From assembly GCA_947491225.1 (NCBI GenBank), contig CANLIE010000010.1, positions 1 to 64,000 on the forward strand: a DNA stretch of 64,000 bases, read 5' to 3'. Positions 37,797-45,403 of the stretch are shown one piece after another. The position numbers were made by a program, and so were the translations under genes. This DNA is from an uncultured Cellulophaga sp. GTDB taxonomy: Bacteria; Bacteroidota; Bacteroidia; Flavobacteriales; Flavobacteriaceae. Numbering within the stretch: position 1 is the stretch's first letter; the number at the start of each line of letters is the position of its first letter. Below the pieces are notes generated by a model. That model did no database searches. It was not told the DNA's origin and saw only the letters and a list, made by a program, of their open reading frames with translations.

Positions 37797-38096
37797 CAAA
37801 TCTTTTATTTCGCTTACAACCTCACTCCTATCGTGAGTATTCCCATTTTTAAAATCGGCTTTGCCTCTTTTAATACTTTCTTTTAAATCGTGTAAATACG
37901 CTTCTTCGGGCGTTATCAATCGAATTATACTCAAAGCTTCATCAGGTGTAAATGACAAAGACTTTAATTTTCTATAAAAAGTTGGTGCAGTTATTCCAAT
38001 TTTCTCAATTATGTATCCTTTTTTGTATGGTGATTTATCAATTAAGTCTCCTAAACTGCTCAAAATGTTTTTGTATTCGATAACTTGTTGCATCAT
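37788..38096 (-). CDS. Antitoxin-like HTH protein, convergent with the toxin
   Basis: A 102-aa protein when started at the ATG at 38096 (a second ATG follows at 38093); an upstream ATG at 38174 would add a hydrophobic leader drawn from repeat DNA. It has a likely HTH (YIIEKIGITAPTFYRKLKSLSFTPDEALSII) and a C-terminal tail LHDLKESIKRGKADFKNGNTHDRSEVVSEIKDLL typical of ParD/RelB-like antitoxins. Antitoxins normally precede their toxins on one strand, so the tail-to-tail arrangement with a 9-bp overlap is unusual. Confidence 0.72.
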   Translation of the reverse strand: MMQQVIEYKNILSSLGDLIDKSPYKKGYIIEKIGITAPTFYRKLKSLSFTPDEALSIIRLITPEEAYLHDLKESIKRGKADFKNGNTHDRSEVVSEIKDLLS

Positions 38097-38151
38097 AATT
38101 GATATATTTTTGTTATATTTGTGTAACAAAGATAGTAAAAAATATGATAGG

Positions 38152-38905
38152 ACATAATATAAATTATAGTACAAAAGTATTTGTAAGCTATAATTCTATA
38201 TTATGTAAAATATCCCACAATGTTCGGTCTTTTAAAGAAACTGTATTGCTGGGGTCATTAAACATTTTGTATTGGAGTTCTTGCTTCTAAGAAACATTCT
38301 GCTAAATTTTTGTAACTATAATTAGCCGTTATGTAAAATTGCCGCTCGCAAATGCTCTATTGTTTTTTAAAAATAATTATGCTGCGCAGTAATTTTTTTA
38401 AACACAATTTGCCAACGCTTTCCAGCCGCATAAAAAAGCTAACTTTTAGATGACTTCATAATTCTCGTATTTAATAATAATCCTGCAAGATTTTTTTCTA
38501 CGGGATTCTCGTTAGGTTTCCGCAAGAGTATAAAATTTCCCTGCCACATCATCCACACAAAAATTTCTATACACTTGCTCACTGTAGAGCTTCGATTAAA
38601 CTTTTCTTGGTTTGTGAGTTTAAAGAATCTTAGAACTCGATTTGAAAATTACGATTACTAACAACTTATAATATTTATCTTTTTTCCTTGATGAAAAAAG
38701 AAACAAAAAAATCAAGGCTGCACAAAACTTTGGAAACAATATACGGCTCAATCACTATATTTTAGAAAACATTGTAACTCTTTAAGATTGCTTTGAACTA
38801 GCTTTAAACCTTGTTATTATTAAGAATATGTATTGCTAGCCCTCTAAAATATAGACGCTCATTCGCCTATTGTTTTGACCAAAGTTTTCTGAGGCCAGTT
38901 TAAAA
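38152..38905 (+). repeat. Dispersed hairpin repeat, copy B
   Basis: About 750 non-coding bases. A 55-bp hairpin, 38152-38206, pairs ACATAATATAAATTATAGTA with its near-complement ending TATTATGT. A second right arm (CTATAATTAGCCGTTATGT) ends at 38334. It then continues through blocks shared with copies A and C (for example GCAAGAGTATAAAATTT at about 38522 and AAAACTTTGGAAACAAT at about 38725) to AAGTTTTCTGAGGCC at 38903. This explains the whole gap between the TA genes and the methyltransferase. Reading frames within it are incidental. Confidence 0.85.
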
Positions 38906-38957
38906 TCGAGAATCTATTTAACATAATAACATTAATGAAAAATAATTGAAATAAAAC

Positions 38958-38988
38958 TTGAAATAACTATCATAAATTAATAGTTTTG
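38958..38988 (+). promoter_or_regulatory. Promoter giving a leaderless methyltransferase mRNA
   Basis: TTG (38958-38960), 20 bases, then TAGTTTTG (38981-38988), an exact TAnnTTTG. The ATG follows at 38993, so transcription should begin at or within one or two bases of the start codon. Confidence 0.6.
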
Positions 38989-38992
38989 TCGA

Positions 38993-41659
38993 ATGTCAAA
39001 GCAATATTATAAATCTTTATACTTTAAAGATTATCCTTCGGAAGAAACTAAATCGAAAACAATTACTCTTGCTTTTAGCGAGCCAGAAGAGCCTTATTTT
39101 AACAAAATAAAAGATTTAAGTAATACCGAAATTAGGGATTTAATAGGTATTGATAGCTACACACAATTGTCTTTTTTTGCAGAAAAAGAAGAACGTTCTA
39201 TAAATCAAATTATTAAAAGATTTGTCAAGACCAATTTAGACAATAGTAAACCCAAAATAAAACCTAAAGATGTCACTTTTGTTGGGAGTAAAACTGTTCC
39301 TTTTCAAAGATGGTATCCATATATTGAGGGATATTCTCCTGACTTCATAAAATCTTTATTGGAGACCTATAATATTGATGAAGAAAAAGTTATATACGAG
39401 CCTTTTGCGGGTACAGGAACGACAATTTTTACATCTGATTCATTTAATATAAAAACAGTTTTTTCAGAAGTAAACCCTCTACTCCGGTTTTTAATTGAAA
39501 CTAAAATCAGAGTTTTAAAATCATCAATATCAACGAGACAAAAATTAGGAAAAGAAGTACTTCAAATATCAAAAAGAATAATTAAAAATCTTGATAAATT
39601 TGAGACAGACAATCAATTAAATGACAATTACAAGTTAGTTTTTAAAGAAAGTAAGTATTTTGACAATTCAAAATTAACCCAAGTATTAAAACTTCGTAAT
39701 TATATTGATATTCTTAAATTAGAAGACGAATTATTATCTGATATAATTACAATTGCTGTTCTATCTGCCTTACTTCCAATTTCAAATTTAAAAAAAGCTG
39801 GAGATGTTAGATTTAAAACTGAAAAGGAATTAAAAAAGGATAATACTACTTTAGAAGACTTCTTACCTCAAAAACTTTTAGAAATGTCAGAAGACATTCT
39901 AAATATGGATTTCAAATTAAAAACTGCACCAGAATTATTGATTTCAAATGCTAAAGATATTGGATATATTAATAATTTAGAAGTTAGTGCTGTAATTACA
40001 AGTCCTCCATATTTAAATGGAACAAATTACTTTAGAAATACAAAATTAGAATTATGGTTTTTAAAATATTTACAATCTCCAAATGATTTAAGAGTTTTTA
40101 GAAACCAAGCTTTGACAAGTGGAATTAATGATGTGAGTAAAAAATCTGATAAGAAAATTAAAGATATTAATATCTGTTCCTGTAGTGCTATTCTAACTAA
40201 AACTATGGTTTCGTTAGTTGAGAATGCATATGATAAACGAATACCTCAAATGGCTCTAAATTATTTTGAGGAAATGCATCAAATCTTTAATAGTCTAAAG
40301 AAACATTTAAAGAATGAGTCTAAAGTCTTAATTGACATTGGAGACTCAATATTTTCCAATGTTCATATCGCAACAGATGATATCTTAATTGAAATTTTAG
40401 AGACTTTAAACTATAAATTCATTGAAAAAAAATTACTTCGTAAGCGTAGGTCAAGAAATAAAACAGTTTTAAGTCAGACCCTTTTAGTATTTGAATTTCA
40501 ACAGCTAAATGGTAAAAAACAAAGTAGTAGAACATATTTTGGGAAAAAGAAATGGGAGAATTTTAAAACTAATTTACCACATCAACAATTACCATTTTCA
40601 AAAAGAAATTGGGGACATTCTAACCATTCTTTATGTTCATATCAAGGTAAGCTAAAGCCATCTATTGCTAATCAATTAGTAACAACATTTGCTCCACAAG
40701 GAGGAAGGATTTTAGACCCATTTTCTGGTGTTGGTACAATCCCATTTGAAGCATCTCTTAATGGTATTGAATCTTTTGGAATTGATATAAGCGTACCTGC
40801 ATATTATATTTCATCCGCTAAAGTTAGTACTCATAAAAATGATGATTGCTTTAATTACATAAACCTCCTTTCGGAATATATAAATTCAAATAAATGCACT
40901 CGTAAAGAATTAGATGAAACAAAACGTTTTGGTTTCAACAAAACAGTTTCTGAATATTATGAAAAACAAACTTTAAAAGAAATTTTACTTGCACGTAGAT
41001 TTATTAATGAGCAATATCCTAAAACAGCAAGTGAAATGTTGGTTGTATCTGCTCTTTTACACATTTTACACGGAAACAGACCATACGCATTAAGTCGTCG
41101 TTCGCATCCTATAGTTCCTTATGCTCCGCAAGGAGAATTTATCTATAAAAGTTTAATTGAAAAATTAATTGAAAAAGTCCAAAGAACTCTCAATAATGAA
41201 TTACCATTAAACTTTGTGAACGGTAAGATTTATAACCAAGATATTAACACAATTTGGCCTCAAGATATTAATAACCTTGATGCGATTATAACTTCTCCTC
41301 CCTTTTTTGATAGTACGCGTTTTTATCAAGCAAATTGGTTAAGAATATGGTTTGCTGGTTGGTCAGAGAAAGATTTTAAACATCAAATAAACTCATTCGT
41401 TGAAGAAAAGCAAAAGAAAAGCTTCGATATATACGAGGGTATTTTTAGACAATCAAGAGAACGCTTAAAAAGTGGCGGTGTTTGTGTATTACATTTAGGA
41501 AAAAGTAATAAATGTGATATGGCAGAAGAACTTCAGAAAGTGAGTAAAAGATGGTTTAGAAAAGCTGATTTATTTGATGAAAGTGTAGCTCATTGTGAAT
41601 CTCACGGTTTTAGAGATAAAGGAACTGTTACAAGTCATCAATATTTAGTTCTTTCCTAA
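38993..41659 (+). CDS. Double-domain DNA methyltransferase of a type II R-M system
   Basis: An 888-aa protein with two amino-methyltransferase domains in tandem. Domain 1 has motif I YEPFAGTGTT near residue 136 and catalytic TSPPY near 336. Domain 2 has DPFSGVGTIPFEA near 576 and TSPPF near 767. Each is followed by an aromatic NW-like recognition-domain landmark (FRNTKLELWFL; FYQANWLRIWFAGW). The S-P-P-[YF] form suggests N4-cytosine or beta-class chemistry. Two fused enzymes are typical where each strand of an asymmetric site needs its own methylation. It converges on the HNH gene with 2 bases between stops. Confidence 0.85.
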   Translation: MSKQYYKSLYFKDYPSEETKSKTITLAFSEPEEPYFNKIKDLSNTEIRDLIGIDSYTQLSFFAEKEERSINQIIKRFVKTNLDNSKPKIKPKDVTFVGSKTVPFQRWYPYIEGYSPDFIKSLLETYNIDEEKVIYEPFAGTGTTIFTSDSFNIKTVFSEVNPLLRFLIETKIRVLKSSISTRQKLGKEVLQISKRIIKNLDKFETDNQLNDNYKLVFKESKYFDNSKLTQVLKLRNYIDILKLEDELLSDIITIAVLSALLPISNLKKAGDVRFKTEKELKKDNTTLEDFLPQKLLEMSEDILNMDFKLKTAPELLISNAKDIGYINNLEVSAVITSPPYLNGTNYFRNTKLELWFLKYLQSPNDLRVFRNQALTSGINDVSKKSDKKIKDINICSCSAILTKTMVSLVENAYDKRIPQMALNYFEEMHQIFNSLKKHLKNESKVLIDIGDSIFSNVHIATDDILIEILETLNYKFIEKKLLRKRRSRNKTVLSQTLLVFEFQQLNGKKQSSRTYFGKKKWENFKTNLPHQQLPFSKRNWGHSNHSLCSYQGKLKPSIANQLVTTFAPQGGRILDPFSGVGTIPFEASLNGIESFGIDISVPAYYISSAKVSTHKNDDCFNYINLLSEYINSNKCTRKELDETKRFGFNKTVSEYYEKQTLKEILLARRFINEQYPKTASEMLVVSALLHILHGNRPYALSRRSHPIVPYAPQGEFIYKSLIEKLIEKVQRTLNNELPLNFVNGKIYNQDINTIWPQDINNLDAIITSPPFFDSTRFYQANWLRIWFAGWSEKDFKHQINSFVEEKQKKSFDIYEGIFRQSRERLKSGGVCVLHLGKSNKCDMAEELQKVSKRWFRKADLFDESVAHCESHGFRDKGTVTSHQYLVLS

Positions 41660-41661
41660 TT

Positions 41662-42636
41662 TTAAATAAAACCTAAAAGCTTTTTATTTTCTTCGGATAA
41701 ATTATCTACTAATTTATAAAATTGAAGAATTTTTTTTATTTCTTTTATTCGTTTAGGTAAATCGGACTTTTCTCTAACTTGTAGATATCGTTCCACGCCT
41801 TTATTAACGTCTATATCTTTGTTTATAATTGGGTTTTCAGCTGTAAATAATTTCAAGTTTCCACCTGTAATTCTGGCTAATTCTATTAGTTCATTATTTG
41901 AATAAAATTTACTTGGCCATTTTGCTTTTTTAGCAGAATTAGCTTCAGTTGATAACAAAGCTGCGTTTTCTACTTTTAAAGGATATAACCATTTTGATGG
42001 CACAATATGGTCAATATGCCAGCTTCCTCTATCTTTGATATCTAATACCTTTTTAGTTTTAAAACACTTACTATCGAAACGCTTAAATAATTTATCTATA
42101 TCAACAAATTCATTTTCGCCTTCTAAAAATAAATCTGCAATTCTTCTACGAACAGAAGATTCGTGAAGTTGCTGTTTAGTTCTTTTTGGATTTAAGACTG
42201 CATTAATAGCTCCTTTACATCCTCTACATTCCATCTGCCTCTCTAAAGGTCCCCATTTTGAATGCTTACTAAATGCTTGAAATGGCATAACTCTACTACA
42301 AACATTACATTGCTTCCAATATGATTCTGGGTGTTCTGTTGCAGTTCTAAAAAAACCTTGCCAAAATCTTTCTGCTGTTGAAGAATCAGAAGATTTATAT
42401 TCATCTTCCCAATTCTCAAATGGTAAGTCTGATTCCTTAGAATGAATAAACCCGCAAAATTCACATTCCCAGGTACAAGTATCGTATGCATCAGTTGGAG
42501 TAATCAAATTTTGACCGATATGTACATTATTAGTTTCCTGACAGTTAACGCATTGATAACCTACCCAAGCATCGTGATAAGGAATTCCTTCTATTCTTGA
42601 AATCCCCGTTTTGTTTACAGTTTTTCTTCTAGCCAT
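41662..42636 (-). CDS. HNH restriction endonuclease
   Basis: A 324-aa nuclease. The N-terminal half has four CxxC pairs (YQCVNC, WECEFC, KQCNVC, ECRGC), forming one or two zinc ribbons. The HNH site is SWHIDHIVPSKWLYPL near residue 205-220, followed by NAALLSTEANSAKK, the N and terminal basic positions of the fold. Opposite the double methyltransferase and behind an XRE controller, it is the probable type II restriction enzyme. The recognition sequence is unknown. Confidence 0.85.
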   Translation of the reverse strand: MARRKTVNKTGISRIEGIPYHDAWVGYQCVNCQETNNVHIGQNLITPTDAYDTCTWECEFCGFIHSKESDLPFENWEDEYKSSDSSTAERFWQGFFRTATEHPESYWKQCNVCSRVMPFQAFSKHSKWGPLERQMECRGCKGAINAVLNPKRTKQQLHESSVRRRIADLFLEGENEFVDIDKLFKRFDSKCFKTKKVLDIKDRGSWHIDHIVPSKWLYPLKVENAALLSTEANSAKKAKWPSKFYSNNELIELARITGGNLKLFTAENPIINKDIDVNKGVERYLQVREKSDLPKRIKEIKKILQFYKLVDNLSEENKKLLGFI

Positions 42637-42639
42637 AAC

Positions 42640-42849
42640 CTATTCTTTAGTAGAAACTAATAACTCTCTAATATCCACATCCAGAATTTCTGCAATTCTT
42701 TTTAAGTCTTTTAAATGTGGTTGTGATTTGTTATTGCAAAAAGCTGTTACAGAAGTTGTACTTTTCTCCAATTCTTCCGCAAGCCAAACTTGTGATTTTC
42801 CTTGAATCACTAAAACTTCTTTTATTCTATTTATCCTTTCTACTGCCAT
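42640..42849 (-). CDS. XRE-type controller (C) protein of the R-M system
   Basis: A 69-aa HTH_3 protein (IQGKSQVWLAEELEKSTTSVTAFCNNKSQPHLKDLKRIAEILDVDIRELL). It lies 3 bases before the nuclease gene on the same strand, the usual C-R order, so it can delay nuclease until the methylase has acted. The 193-bp upstream gap contains several AAGTT/AACTT half-sites that may be its operators. Confidence 0.87.
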   Translation of the reverse strand: MAVERINRIKEVLVIQGKSQVWLAEELEKSTTSVTAFCNNKSQPHLKDLKRIAEILDVDIRELLVSTKE

Positions 42850-42900
42850 ATTTATTGATGTATTCTACTTTAAATATATAATACATACTTATTAAAACAT

Positions 42901-43007
42901 AAGTTTAAGTTAATTTTTAGTAATCTAAACTTGTCTTTTTGAAATTTAATTTATAAGTTTGAATTAACTTTATGTAACTTAAAATTATATAAATGTAATT
43001 TTAAGTT
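42901..43007. promoter_or_regulatory. AAGTT/AACTT half-site cluster, probable controller operator
   Basis: The clearest dyad is AACTTAAAATTA (42976-42987) with TAATTTTAAGTT (42996-43007), perfect 12-bp arms and an 8-bp spacer. Further half-sites are at 42901, 42906, 42927, 42955 and 42966. They fill the intergenic space between the controller gene and the 64-aa gene. The repeats are seen; binding by the XRE protein is inferred. Confidence 0.5.
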
Positions 43008-43042
43008 ATATTTTTATTGTTAATAACTTTATTTCAAATTTT

Positions 43043-43237
43043 ATGCCATATCCTAAATATACCAAAGCTGACCTTGAGAGAATCGTATATACTCAACTAG
43101 ATAATCTAAATGCAATTCACGATTTACTAAGAGTTATGAAACTTCAAAATGAGTTAATAGAGAACGCAAATAAGAAATTAAAGGATGAGATTATTGATTT
43201 TAAAAAGAGAGTTAATTATTCAACAGGCAAGAAATAA
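43043..43237 (+). CDS. Small coiled-coil protein
   Basis: A 64-aa protein (MPYPKYTKADLERIVYTQLDNLNAIHDLL..) whose last 45 residues form a continuous amphipathic helix ending in KK. No family recognised. It is divergent from the controller gene across the operator-like region, and a repeat block begins 3 bases after its stop, so it closes the R-M module on the right. Confidence 0.5.
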   Translation: MPYPKYTKADLERIVYTQLDNLNAIHDLLRVMKLQNELIENANKKLKDEIIDFKKRVNYSTGKK

Positions 43238-43240
43238 AGC

Positions 43241-44210
43241 CATTCCATACACATTTTGCCTCCACTCCTCTGCCCTTTCAGCAAAAAAAGTATTCCATTA
43301 CATCTTTAAAGAAACTTTTGGGATAGGAAAAAAATCTAAAAAGAAGAATAGTTATTTATAATCGCTTTTTTCTCCAAAGCAAAGTTACATAACGCAGAAC
43401 ATTATAGTACAAATATATCATATTTAGTTTTCCATCAAAATATAGTTTGTAAGCTATAATTCTATATTATGTAAAATATCCCAAAATGTTTAGAACTCCT
43501 AAAGAAACTGTAGTACTTGGGTCATTAAACATTTGTGTTTGGCTTTTCGTTTAAATTGAATATTCTGTACAAATGGTTCAACATTTTTTAAATACGCGAT
43601 TCTCAAGAAACATTCGAACACACATTTGTAGCTATAATTTGCCGTTATGTAAAATTGCCGCTGCCTATGCGCTCGATTGCTTTTTATAAATTAAACGCTT
43701 CTGGCGTTTATTTCTAAACACAATTTCCAACCGCATAGCCACCGCCATAAAAAAGCTAACCTTTTAGGTTTGTTTAAAAATCGCGTATTCGATAATAATC
43801 CTACAATATTTTTTTCTACGACATTCTCGTAAAGGTTTCCGCAAGAGTACAAAATTACTCTGCGAGATAATTTCTGTACACTTGCTCAAATTCTACTAAG
43901 ATTCAACATTTTTTGATTTGTACTATTTAAGAATATTTAGAACTGGAATTTGAAATCGTGACTATTAATGGTTTATTATTATCTTTTTTTCTTGATAAAA
44001 AAAGAAACAAAAAAATCAAGGCTGCACAAAACTTTGGAAACAATGTACGGCGCAGTCGCTATATTTTAGAAAACATTGGAGCGTTTTAAGACTGCTTAGA
44101 ACTCACTTTAAAATTCTGTTATTACTAAAGATATGTATTGCTAAACCTCTAAAATATGCACGCTCTTTCACTTATTGTTTTCGCCAAAGTTTTCTGAGGC
44201 CGTTTTGCCA
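43241..44210 (+). repeat. Dispersed hairpin repeat, copy C (longest)
   Basis: About 970 non-coding bases. A leader block (43241-43385: CATTCCATACACATT, later GTATTCCATTACATCTTTAA) is shared with copies D, E and F. It is followed by ACATAACGCAGAACATTATA at 43387 and two successive right arms: GCTATAATTCTATATTATGT ending 43472 and GCTATAATTTGCCGTTATGT ending 43650. The long tail matches copies A and B to AAGTTTTCTGAGGCC (about 44203). A TTTTGCCAACGCTTC motif marks its right edge. Confidence 0.87.
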
Positions 44211-44261
44211 ACGCTTCATCTGGGTAAAAACGTACACTCTATTTTACATAATATTATAAAA

Positions 44262-44596
44262 CTAAACTTTTAGTTTATTAATCATATTGTTTAAAGCATA
44301 TTTTTCAAGCTCTTCAATGGATTTGCTCGATATTTAGATTTCCCAATTAGATAAACTAGGCATTAAACTTACTTCATTATCTATAAAGAAATTGTTGCTA
44401 GAATCTTGTAATTGTATAGATGGAATTAAATAAATAACTCTAGGTTGTTTCTCTATGATTAAAACTAAAGTGATAAACAAGTTATCTTTAAGTTCGCCTA
44501 AATCTTGTTTTGCGATTTTAATACTTTTTTTTTATAGTATCTAGACTCTAAACCAAAATTTTCTAGTTCAAATTTTAGAAACTCTAAGACAATCAT
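44262..44596 (-). pseudogene. Decayed gene with frameshift and stop
   Basis: Reading from an ATG at 44596 gives MIVLEFLKFELENFGLESRYY.., which leaves frame at a nine-A run near 44525-44533. The next frame continues LGELKDNLFITLVLIIEKQPRVIYLIPSIQL..SNWEI, meets a TAA, and resumes ISSKSIEELEKYALNNMINKLKV. The ordered strand-helix pattern across three segments says it was one gene of about 110 codons. It resembles the C-terminal part of DUF4365-like defence proteins, but I am not sure of the family. It sits between repeat copy C and the 189-aa gene. Confidence 0.6.
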
Positions 44597-44611
44597 TTTA
44601 TAATAATTTAA

Positions 44612-45181
44612 TTATGCTTTATCATACATAAAACTTCTATCATATCTAACTAATTTCAACTCTTGTTTTGACTTCAAATATGGGATCAATTTGTCCATAT
44701 TCATTCTTAACTCGTCTAATTTTAGTTTGAAATCATTAATTTTTTCAAAATTCTCTTTTTCGATTATTTCAGACTGAGCTTCTTTAAATAATTCTAATTG
44801 AGCAACTGTATGCCAATATATATCATCATTTATCCAGAATCTCATACTATTTAATTGAAATCCTATTTTCTTTGAGATTTTACTAGCTTCTTCTGTAGCA
44901 ATTTTAAATTCTTGTTCAGTTAGGTATATCTCGCCTTTTTCTTTTTGATAATAATAATGATGCATTATTCTATTAACCCAATGTTCTTGTTCAGAAAACA
45001 TATCATAGAATTTCGTAATTCTTTCTATTCTGACTTTCGTTATTTCGTTTTTAAAAGACTCATTTCTTTTTATTCTTTCAATTGAACGAGTTATCAAATA
45101 TCCAGTTGCTAATACTCCTAAGGCTAAAATTCCTTTTTCAAAGAAAATCAAAATTAATTCTTTACTAAATTCTGTATCCAT
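44612..45181 (-). CDS. Membrane-anchored coiled-coil protein of the AAA/S8 operon
   Basis: A 189-aa protein with one N-terminal transmembrane helix (LILIFFEKGILALGVLATGYLI) and a long charged, helical cytoplasmic part (RIKRNESFKNEITKVRIERITKFYDMF..). No enzymatic motif seen. It is the last intact gene of a minus-strand run that begins with the AAA ATPase, so it may anchor or sense for that system at the membrane. Confidence 0.65.
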   Translation of the reverse strand: MDTEFSKELILIFFEKGILALGVLATGYLITRSIERIKRNESFKNEITKVRIERITKFYDMFSEQEHWVNRIMHHYYYQKEKGEIYLTEQEFKIATEEASKISKKIGFQLNSMRFWINDDIYWHTVAQLELFKEAQSEIIEKENFEKINDFKLKLDELRMNMDKLIPYLKSKQELKLVRYDRSFMYDKA

Positions 45182-45198
45182 TTTTAATTCTCGTTATA

Positions 45199-45327
45199 TT
45201 ATTTTCTTTTGCGTTTAGGCGGTTTCAGAGAAGGTGTGTTTCCTGGTGTATTTTTGTTATCTCTCGCTCGTCTATCTGGTTTTCCAGTTGATTTTGCAAT
45301 TCTTTTTGGTCCTGGTTTAAGTGCCAT
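45199..45327 (-). CDS. 42-aa basic microprotein
   Basis: An ATG at 45327 opens a 42-residue frame, MALKPGPKRIAKSTGKPDRR.., ending KPPKRKRK. It is very rich in Lys, Arg and Pro and is probably disordered and nucleic-acid-binding. It lies 17 bases upstream of the 189-aa gene and 76 bases past the S8 gene in the same direction. The composition is distinctive, which argues that it is real, but no family is recognised. Confidence 0.5.
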   Translation of the reverse strand: MALKPGPKRIAKSTGKPDRRARDNKNTPGNTPSLKPPKRKRK

Positions 45328-45403
45328 AATTTTTATTTTTAATTAATAATTCAAATATTTAATCACTTTCTTTTTAATAGCATTTCGCTATGCTTTAATT
45401 GGT

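Noticed and set aside
15160-38000. Direct repeat of the mnmE end marking the right attachment site
   Set aside because: Only short matches such as TAATTTCT near 37044 were found by eye, which is no better than chance in AT-rich DNA.
38099-38290. 63-codon frame in repeat copy B
   Set aside because: It is built from the conserved hairpin arms and is not kept in the other copies.
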